Assembly (NCBI GenBank): GCA_028706735.1
Contig: JAQTVS010000122.1
Location: 1-7,722, forward strand
Length of the DNA stretch: 7,722 nucleotides
Source of the DNA: Thiomonas sp.
Lineage (GTDB): Bacteria; Pseudomonadota; Gammaproteobacteria; Burkholderiales; Burkholderiaceae_C
Direction: 5' to 3'
Each line of letters starts with the position of its first letter. The stretch's first letter is position 1. The translations under genes and the position numbers were made by a program. Positions 1-5,278 of this stretch are shown here, piece after piece. The notes below the pieces were generated by a model. It ran no database searches, was not told the origin of the DNA, and saw only the letters and a program-made list of their open reading frames with translations.

Positions 1-160
1 GGGCCTGCGCCGCGTCGAAGCTGGGGTAGAGACCGCGAAACAGGTTGGCGTCGGTGTTGCTGGCAAAGGCGGCTTCCGCGCGCTGGCGGCGCAATGCGCC
101 GAGAGGCGGCAGATCCGCCGCGCGATCAATCAGCGCATGAGCGCGTTCGAGCAAGGGCAT
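1..160 (-). CDS. Partial N-terminus, possible TIGR04325-family putative methyltransferase
   Basis: The reverse strand reads an uninterrupted 53-codon frame from an ATG at 160-158 to the window edge. A good ribosome binding site (TTGGAGAA) ends about six bases upstream of that ATG, which fixes the start. The visible protein begins MPLLERAHALIDRAADLPPL and ends with a segment around NLFRGLYPSFDAAQA. An aromatic 'F-x-G-x-Y-x-S-F-x-x-A' signature close to the N-terminus is typical of the TIGR04325/LIC12133 putative SAM-dependent methyltransferases, whose catalytic domain would lie beyond the left edge. None of the catalytic part is visible, so the family call rests on this short motif only. The gene is transcribed divergently from the cytochrome cluster, and no functional link is evident. 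Confidence 0.5.
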   Translation of the reverse strand, partial: MPLLERAHALIDRAADLPPLGALRRQRAEAAFASNTDANLFRGLYPSFDAAQA

Positions 161-374
161 GTGCGTTCTCCAAAACGTCGGGCAAGGATAGAGCATGGCC
201 GGCTTCATGTAATGAATTGAGAGCCCGTGTAACCATATTTTTCTTTCGCGGGGACAGATCAAACGATGCCGACACAGAAAATTTTCGCCTCGACTCCATT
301 GCGAAAGGTCAATTTATTAGAGGAACTGCCGGCGCAGCATCTCGCCCATTCTTCCAACGAGACGAGTGTGGGCC
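161..374. promoter_or_regulatory. Divergent intergenic region, presumed promoters for both flanking genes
   Basis: This 214-base gap separates two divergently transcribed genes, so it must carry promoters in both directions. It is locally AT-richer than its surroundings around 205-245 and 270-320. A TTGAGA at 217-222 resembles a -35 box, but no good -10 box lies 16-18 bases downstream, so no exact promoter is called. A short inverted repeat (TTTCGC at 283-288, GCGAAA at 301-306, 12-base spacer) could be a regulator site or chance. No CDS is supported here. Confidence 0.4.
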
Positions 375-2204
375 ATGGATTTCCATCGACAAGCCGGAGA
401 GAGCCGGGTTGCGCGCGCAGCGCGAACCCGGCTGGCGCAAACCGCGCAAACCGTTTTCCTTGCCGCCAGCCTGCTGGCGCTCAGCCCGTTTGCCGCCGCG
501 CAAGACGCCGCAACCTTTGTCGCGCAGAACGGGGTGAAAGTTCAGCCCGCCGATGCGGCGCAGGACAGTTGGCATGTGGTGCCCAGCGTGACGCCCACGG
601 TGCAGAAGGGCAATGTGGGCAAGGAAATGCCGCAGGATCACAGCCAGTTTCCGCAGCTCAAAGGGCCGTTCACCTCGCCCGAACAGGTCACCAAAGCCTG
701 CCTGAGCTGCCACACCGACGCGGCCAAGCAGGTCATGTCCACAATTCACTGGACCTGGAAGGCCTACGACCCCAAGACCAAGACGCTGGTGGGCAAGAAC
801 CACGTCTACAACAACTTCTGCGTCAGCCCCATCAGCAACGAGCAGTTCTGCACCGTGTGTCATGTGGGCTATGGCAGCACCGATCCCAACAAGTTCGTGC
901 CGTTCGACCATCGCGGCCAGGATCATGTGGACTGCCTGGTGTGCCACGACCAGACCAAGACCTATCACAAGATTCCGTTCATCGGCGGCAACCCGGCGAT
1001 GGAAAAAATCGCGGTGCGTCCCGGCTGCGGCGAGGTGTACGGCACCGACAAGCCCTTCGTCGAACCGGAAAACCTCGCCAACATCGCGCAGCATGTGGGC
1101 TCGCCCACGCGCTACACCTGCGGCCAGTGCCACTTCTACGGCGGCGGCGGCGACGGCGTGAAGCACGGCGACATGGACAGCTCGCTGGTCAGCCCCTCCC
1201 GTGCGGAAGATGTGCACATGGACGCCAAGGGCCTGAACTTCTCGTGCCAGGAGTGCCACAAGACCGAGAACCACAACGTCAGCGGCTCGCGCTACATCAC
1301 CGACATGATGATCGACAGCAAGCAGTTCATGCGCGGCAGCCCGCACAACGGGCAAGCGGCAAGCTGCGTGTCCTGCCACGGGCAGGCGCCGCACAAGGGC
1401 AACGACCTCAACAGCCAGATTCATGCGGCCACGCTGAACATGCACACCCGCGACATCGCCTGCGAGACCTGCCACATTCCCGAGTTCGCCCGCGGCGGCC
1501 TGCCAACCAAGATGCAATGGAACTACGCCACCGCGGGCAAACTCGCGCCCAACGGCTCGCCGCTGGTCATCAACGACAGCCACGGCTGGAACACTTACTG
1601 GGGCGTCAAAGGCAGTTTCAAGTGGGCGGAAAACGTGGTGCCGCAATACCGCTGGTTCAACGGCGTGGAACGCTGGATGAATGTCGGCGACAAGGTGCAG
1701 GACTTCAAGAACAAGGATGGCGTGGTGGAGCTCAACGCCATCGAAGGCAGCCCAACCGACGGCAAGTCCAAGATCTTTCCGTTCAAGATCATGCGCAACA
1801 ACCAGCCGTATGACACGCAGACGGGCATCCTCGCGGTGTTCCATTCCTTCGGCTTCGACAAAGATTCCTACACCATGAACTACGACTGGCAGCCCTCGAT
1901 TGCCGCCGGCATGAAGGCCGCGCACCTGCCGTATTCAGGCCACTACGGCTTTGTCAAGACCGATATGTACTGGCCGATCGAGCACATGGTGGCGCCCAAG
2001 ACGCAGGCGCTCTCGTGCATGCAGTGCCACGCCAGCGACGGCCGGCTGCAGAACATCGACGGCGTGTACATGCCGCACCGCCCGAAAGATCACAACAAGT
2101 GGCTGGAGCTCATCGGCTTGGCTGCTGCGGCACTGGCGCTGGCAGGGGTGCTGCTCCACGGTCTCATCCGCTTCGGGCTGTGGCTGCGCCGCCGCGGTCA
2201 TTGA
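375..2204 (+). CDS. otr: Membrane-anchored octaheme c-type cytochrome, tetrathionate reductase (Otr) family
   Basis: This is a periplasmic multiheme oxidoreductase. Characterised Otr (Shewanella) reduces tetrathionate, nitrite and hydroxylamine; the physiological substrate and direction here are unknown. Numbered from the ATG at 375 (609 aa), residues 25-42 form a signal-peptide core with likely cleavage after A42 (SPFAAA/QD). Eight CXXCH heme sites follow at C109, C159, C187, C249, C291, C331, C363 and C548. The segment after heme 4 (GGGGDGVKHGDMDSSL) resembles the Otr-type active site; K263, with D260 nearby, is my candidate for the lysine that ligates the catalytic heme. Non-heme C149 and C218 may also matter. 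Residues about 577-604 are a hydrophobic helix followed by RRRGH, so the enzyme is tethered to the membrane with its C-terminus inside, unlike the soluble Shewanella protein. A GTG at 366 would add three residues; I prefer ATG 375 because a weak GACGAG site sits eight bases upstream. The next gene starts 12 bases after the stop and encodes a b-type cytochrome, implying quinone coupling. The family call is strong and the substrate is open. Confidence 0.9.
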   Translation: MDFHRQAGESRVARAARTRLAQTAQTVFLAASLLALSPFAAAQDAATFVAQNGVKVQPADAAQDSWHVVPSVTPTVQKGNVGKEMPQDHSQFPQLKGPFTSPEQVTKACLSCHTDAAKQVMSTIHWTWKAYDPKTKTLVGKNHVYNNFCVSPISNEQFCTVCHVGYGSTDPNKFVPFDHRGQDHVDCLVCHDQTKTYHKIPFIGGNPAMEKIAVRPGCGEVYGTDKPFVEPENLANIAQHVGSPTRYTCGQCHFYGGGGDGVKHGDMDSSLVSPSRAEDVHMDAKGLNFSCQECHKTENHNVSGSRYITDMMIDSKQFMRGSPHNGQAASCVSCHGQAPHKGNDLNSQIHAATLNMHTRDIACETCHIPEFARGGLPTKMQWNYATAGKLAPNGSPLVINDSHGWNTYWGVKGSFKWAENVVPQYRWFNGVERWMNVGDKVQDFKNKDGVVELNAIEGSPTDGKSKIFPFKIMRNNQPYDTQTGILAVFHSFGFDKDSYTMNYDWQPSIAAGMKAAHLPYSGHYGFVKTDMYWPIEHMVAPKTQALSCMQCHASDGRLQNIDGVYMPHRPKDHNKWLELIGLAAAALALAGVLLHGLIRFGLWLRRRGH

Positions 2205-2216
2205 AAGGACATCATC

Positions 2217-2858
2217 ATGACGACAAACCGCGTTTACCTGTTCACTCGCTTCGAGCGCTTCTGGCACTGGAGCCAGGCCGCGCTCATCATCACCATGCTG
2301 TTCACCGGCTTCGAGATTCATGGCTATCTCGGCGGCTTCAATTTCGAGCACGCCCTGCTCATCCACGAATACGCCGCCTGGCTGCTGATGACCCTGTGGG
2401 CTTTCGCCGTGTTCTGGCACTTCACCACCGGCGCCTGGAAGAACTACATCCCCGACCTGCGCCCCAAGAGCCTGTGGACGGTGGCGCGCTATTACGCCTA
2501 CGGCATGTTCGTCGGCGAACATCACCCGTATCACAAGGAGCCGTTCCGCAAACACAACCCGCTGCAGCGGCTGGCGTATCTGTGGCTCAAGCTGATGATC
2601 AATCCGCTGATCTGGGCCAGCGGCCTGCTGCTGCTGTTCTTCAGCTATGGCTGGATTCGCCTCTCGCCCCTGGGGCTGCAGCTCGACTGGGTGGCCCTCA
2701 CCCATACCGCTGCCGCTTACATGATGCTGCTGTTTTTCATCCTGCACGTCTATCTGGCGACCACCGCGCACCCGCCCACGGCTTACATCAAGGCCATGAT
2801 CACCGGATGGGAAGACGAAGAAGGCCCGGCGCCCGCTGCTCTGGCGGAAAAACACTGA
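2217..2858 (+). CDS. Cytochrome b561/b6-type membrane subunit, quinone partner of the octaheme cytochrome
   Basis: This 213-aa integral membrane protein probably binds two hemes b and moves electrons between the quinone pool and the octaheme cytochrome encoded just upstream. Four hydrophobic helices are visible at about residues 17-33, 48-70, 121-145 and 157-181. The histidines fit the di-heme family of formate dehydrogenase gamma and NiFe-hydrogenase b subunits: H17 in RFERFWHW, H50 in LLIHE, and H163 and H177 in the last helix with the characteristic 14-residue spacing. A His-rich loop (GEHHPYHKEPFRKH, 100-113) lies between helices 2 and 3. The C-terminal tail is acidic (WEDEEG). The start is set by AAAGGA at 2204-2209, seven bases before the ATG and overlapping the otr stop, which indicates co-transcription and perhaps translational coupling. 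Family membership is clear from the motifs. The assignment as Otr partner rests on adjacency. Confidence 0.88.
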   Translation: MTTNRVYLFTRFERFWHWSQAALIITMLFTGFEIHGYLGGFNFEHALLIHEYAAWLLMTLWAFAVFWHFTTGAWKNYIPDLRPKSLWTVARYYAYGMFVGEHHPYHKEPFRKHNPLQRLAYLWLKLMINPLIWASGLLLLFFSYGWIRLSPLGLQLDWVALTHTAAAYMMLLFFILHVYLATTAHPPTAYIKAMITGWEDEEGPAPAALAEKH

Positions 2859-2908
2859 GCCCTGAAGGCTCGCACCACCAACGCTCGCACAACCATCAGG
2901 AACACATC

Positions 2909-3706
2909 ATGGGCAACTTGGAGCAACACACCCCACGCGCTCGGCCACGTCGGCTGCCGACCGCCTTGCGCGCGGCCATACTGAGCGCGGGCCTGGGCAT
3001 CGGCCTGTGCGGCGCGCTGGCGCAGGCGGCAGAAACCGCCTCTGCACCCGCCACCCCAGCCACACAAATCAATCTGCAAAGCGCGTCCGTCACCGATCTG
3101 CCCGGCTCGCCCTCGCGCGTGCGGCTCGATCAGAGCCTGGGCGTGCATGCCATCAAAGTGCGCGACGGCGCCGTGGTGCTCGACAACGCCGTGCTGCTCA
3201 AGGCGTATGTCTATGCCTACACCCAGCAGCCGGTGAACTACAGCGCCATCCTCACGGCCAACACCGAAATGATCGACCCGCCCGCGCCGGTGCAGGCCAC
3301 CGCGCGCGAAAAGCAGCAGATCGACGCCATGATCGCGTTTGCCAAAGCCCACCCCAAGCTGCTCATCCGGGTGGACGACATCGCGCTCGACGCCTATGTG
3401 CCCGAAGGCAAGTATTACCCCATCGACAACCGCCTGTTCATCCACGGCGCGGGGTATTACTTCGACAACTCGCCCTACCACTACAGCGACGACCATCCCG
3501 AGGCGTTTCGCCACCTGCAGTGCACCGACCCGGCCACGCTCAAGACCATCAACCAGGCCATTGCCAACTACATCCACTTTCATATGACCATCGCCAGCAC
3601 CGTGTTGAGCGGCGACGCCAAGACGCATGGATTGCTGCTGCGGGTGGATGAAGTGCAGCTCAAGGATGCGCTGGGCAATGTGCTGATCGGCCAGAAGGCG
3701 GAGTGA
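2909..3706 (+). CDS. Secreted protein of unknown function, third gene of the octaheme cytochrome cluster
   Basis: I do not recognise a family for this 265-aa protein. The N-terminus has basic residues (RARPRR, 10-15), a hydrophobic stretch (about 19-38) and a probable signal peptidase site after A40 (LAQA/AE), so export to the periplasm is likely. The mature protein has no CXXCH motif and one cysteine (C205). A region rich in Tyr, His and Asp spans about 163-204. The motif LLIRVDDIAL (151-160) is echoed by LLLRVDEVQL (242-251), suggesting a duplicated strand or subdomain. The start is chosen at the ATG preceded by AGGAA (2898-2902), with the signal peptide immediately following. The frame is open further upstream, but that overlaps the cytochrome b gene and is not credible. 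The gene lies 50 bases after cytochrome b on the same strand and before a strong hairpin array, so it is probably the last gene of the operon. An accessory, substrate-binding or maturation role for the Otr complex is inference only. Confidence 0.85.
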   Translation: MGNLEQHTPRARPRRLPTALRAAILSAGLGIGLCGALAQAAETASAPATPATQINLQSASVTDLPGSPSRVRLDQSLGVHAIKVRDGAVVLDNAVLLKAYVYAYTQQPVNYSAILTANTEMIDPPAPVQATAREKQQIDAMIAFAKAHPKLLIRVDDIALDAYVPEGKYYPIDNRLFIHGAGYYFDNSPYHYSDDHPEAFRHLQCTDPATLKTINQAIANYIHFHMTIASTVLSGDAKTHGLLLRVDEVQLKDALGNVLIGQKAE

Positions 3707-3715
3707 GTTGGGGCA

Positions 3716-3936
3716 CAAACCCACTCCCCCTCCCAACCTCCCCCACATGTGGGGGAGGTGAGTACAGCGCTTCGCGCTTCCTTCGGATGCCCCTCCCAAC
3801 CTCCCCCACATGTGGGGGAGGTGAGTACAGCGCTTCGCGCTTCCTTCGGATGCCCCCTCCCAACCTCCCCTACGCTGTGGAGGAGGAGCAAACACTCCCT
3901 CCCCAGGCGTGGGGAGGGTTGGGGTGGGGTCGTTTG
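3716..3936. repeat. Tandem palindromic repeat array with inverted ends (REP-like)
   Basis: A C-rich left end (CAAACCCACTCCCCCTCCC, from 3716) and a G-rich right end (GGGTTGGGGTGGGGTCGTTTG, to 3936) are imperfect inverted repeats of each other. Inside lie two exact tandem copies of a 63-base unit (3727-3789 and 3790-3852). Each copy contains a perfect 24-base palindrome whose half-site is ACCTCCCCCACA (3736-3759 and 3799-3822), followed by a linker containing AGCGCTTCGCGCTTCC. A third, diverged unit (3853-3890) has a decayed palindrome. A further hairpin at 3897-3918 has a perfect 9-bp stem (CCCTCCCCA) and a GGCG loop. The right-hand part matches the repeat inside the restriction gene at about 5842-5896. 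This looks like an expanded REP-type element. Confidence 0.8.
3736..3918. terminator. Probable bidirectional transcription terminator formed by the palindromic repeats
   Basis: Strong GC-rich stem-loops (3736-3759, 3799-3822, 3897-3918) sit between two convergent genes whose stops are at 3706 and 3949. Any of them would fold in RNA read from either strand. There is no long U-tract after the stems, so this is not a textbook intrinsic terminator. The role is inferred from position and stem strength; protection of mRNA 3' ends is an alternative. Confidence 0.45.
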
Positions 3937-3948
3937 CGCTGAATGAAG

Positions 3949-5085
3949 TCAAGCCGAGCGGTAGTCCTTGAGGTATTTGCCCTCGAACCAGCGCTTGGCC
4001 CAGGTGAACGCGCGCGAGGGTGGCAGGACGATGGTTTTGTTCGCATCGCGGAACACCAGAATGCCGCTGTCCATGGTATCGACGATGCACACCAGCTCGG
4101 CCTTGGGCACATGCTGCGCGGGCTGGCCCTGCATCACCAAAAGCAGATTCTCGGCGGCGGCCTTGGCCTGCAGATCGGCCATGTGCGCCTGCTTGGGCAG
4201 CCAGTCCGGGCCGGGGTAGCTGCCGGCGTCTCCGGCAACGAACACACGCTCAAAACCGGGCACGGCGCAATGCGCGTCGGCCTGGATGAAGCCGCCGGGC
4301 GAGCGCGGCAACTCGGACTGATGCGTCCAGCCCGGCCCCGTCATGCCGGGCATGAACAGAATGAGATCAGCCTTGACCATGCCACCTTCGGTCTCCACCC
4401 CCTCGGGCGACATGCGCAACGGCTTGTGGCCCAGATGGGTGTCGATGCGGCGCTTGGCCATATGCGACAGCAAGCTCGTCACCGCACGCTCGCCCAGGCG
4501 CTGGCCCGGCGTTTCGGAGGCGTTGAAAAACACCAGCTCCACCTTGTCGCGTTTGCGCTTGCGGCGCAGCCAGGTGTCGATGCCGAACAACAGCTCGAAC
4601 ATCGGCCCGCCGCGCGCCGCTGCAGGCTCTTGCGGGTTGCCGCCAAAACCGCAGGCAATGCGCCCGCTGTCCATCGCCAGCAGCCGCGCGCGGATTTTCT
4701 CTGCCGCCGCTACGCCTTCGCACAGCGCGATGGCATGTTCGATGCCCGGCAGCTTTTTGATGAAGCGCCCGCCCGTGGCGATGATCAGGCCGTCGTTCTC
4801 CACCGGCCCGCCGGTGGTCAGCACCGTGCGCCCGGCGTCTTGCAGGCCAGTCACTTCGGCGGCGAGAAAGTCGATGTGGTGCTTGTGCAGAAACGGCGTC
4901 AGGTCAATGACCAGATCGCTGCTTTTGCGCACCCCCGTGGGCACCCAGATCAGGCTGGGCAGATAGACGAACTCGGCCTTGGGCGCCACCAGAGTGATGC
5001 GCGCCTGCGGCGCCTTGGCGCGCAAGGTGCGCGCCGCGGTGAGGGCGGCAAACCCGGCACCAAGAATGACGAAATGCGATGACAT
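3949..5085 (-). CDS. Sulfide:quinone oxidoreductase-like FAD-dependent oxidoreductase
   Basis: This 378-aa flavoprotein belongs to the two-dinucleotide-binding-domain family that includes SQR, flavocytochrome c sulfide dehydrogenase and NDH-2. It probably oxidises sulfide-level sulfur and passes electrons to quinone at the cytoplasmic membrane. The N-terminal FAD site is VILGAGFAALTAA (6-18), with A in place of the usual third glycine. LIIATGG (100-106) and VFVAGDAG (281-288) are the further conserved FAD motifs. Cysteines are C122, C145, C273 and C333. C333 in LVCIVDTMDSG sits where Acidithiobacillus SQR has its C-terminal catalytic cysteine, and C145 (RIACGFGGNP) falls near the other redox cysteine. 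The C-terminus (FTWAKRWFEGKYLKDY) is an amphipathic, aromatic and basic helix like the membrane-binding tails of SQRs. The start at 5085 is preceded by AAGAG. The gene converges on the octaheme cluster, which fits a sulfur-metabolism locus. The SQR subtype and substrate are not established; a polysulfide- or NAD(P)H-linked activity is possible. Confidence 0.8.
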   Translation of the reverse strand: MSSHFVILGAGFAALTAARTLRAKAPQARITLVAPKAEFVYLPSLIWVPTGVRKSSDLVIDLTPFLHKHHIDFLAAEVTGLQDAGRTVLTTGGPVENDGLIIATGGRFIKKLPGIEHAIALCEGVAAAEKIRARLLAMDSGRIACGFGGNPQEPAAARGGPMFELLFGIDTWLRRKRKRDKVELVFFNASETPGQRLGERAVTSLLSHMAKRRIDTHLGHKPLRMSPEGVETEGGMVKADLILFMPGMTGPGWTHQSELPRSPGGFIQADAHCAVPGFERVFVAGDAGSYPGPDWLPKQAHMADLQAKAAAENLLLVMQGQPAQHVPKAELVCIVDTMDSGILVFRDANKTIVLPPSRAFTWAKRWFEGKYLKDYRSA

Positions 5086-5278
5086 GGAAACTCTTGCTCA
5101 AGTAAAAAACCGGACCGATGCGGATTCACGCGATGAGCACTCCTGCATGAATCGAATCTGTTCAGAATAGGCCGTGCCGCCGCCCTCTGGATTGTGATTC
5201 GTCAGGGTCTTTCCCGACGCCTAAAACGCAGTTGAAACGCTTTGTAAACCGGGTTGCCCTGGCCCAGCGCCCGCAAGC
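5086..5278. promoter_or_regulatory. Intergenic region upstream of the SQR-like gene, presumed promoter
   Basis: This 193-base gap lies between the end of the restriction-modification gene and the start of the SQR-like gene, both on the minus strand. The SQR-like gene may have its own promoter here, and an AT-rich stretch (CGGTTTTTTACTTGAGC on the minus strand, about 5097-5113) lies just before its ribosome binding site. I see no clean -35/-10 pair and no strong terminator hairpin after the restriction gene. Short frames in this gap lack start-site support. Confidence 0.3.

Noticed and set aside
283..306. TTTCGC/GCGAAA inverted repeat as a regulator operator
   Set aside because: Only six base pairs with a 12-base spacer, which is easily due to chance; mentioned only within the intergenic feature.
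309..1925. Minus-strand open frame (538 codons) opposite otr
   Set aside because: It is antisense to eight in-frame CXXCH motifs and has a composition typical of GC-rich shadow frames.
2015..2908. In-frame upstream extension of the third cluster gene
   Set aside because: It would overlap all of cytochrome b and the end of otr. The internal ATG at 2909 has a ribosome binding site and a signal peptide right after it.
3727..3890. CRISPR array
   Set aside because: The repeats are direct head-to-tail 63-base units with identical linkers, so there are no variable spacers. The palindromes and inverted ends fit a REP-like element.
2783..4090. Long minus-strand open frame (435 codons) across the third cluster gene and the repeats
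   Set aside because: It is antisense to the secreted protein gene and reads through the tandem palindromes, giving duplicated GRLGGASEGSAKRCTHLPHM peptides. It is a GC-rich shadow frame.
3943..5082. Plus-strand open frame (379 codons) opposite the SQR-like gene
   Set aside because: It is the complement of a gene with clear FAD motifs. Its protein is His/Arg/Ala-rich with no recognisable domain.
5202..5278. Possible frameshifted extension of the restriction enzyme (ALGQGNPVYKAFQLRF in another frame)
   Set aside because: The in-frame stop at 5279 follows the family's usual C-terminal segment, and the peptide in the other frame matches nothing I recognise.
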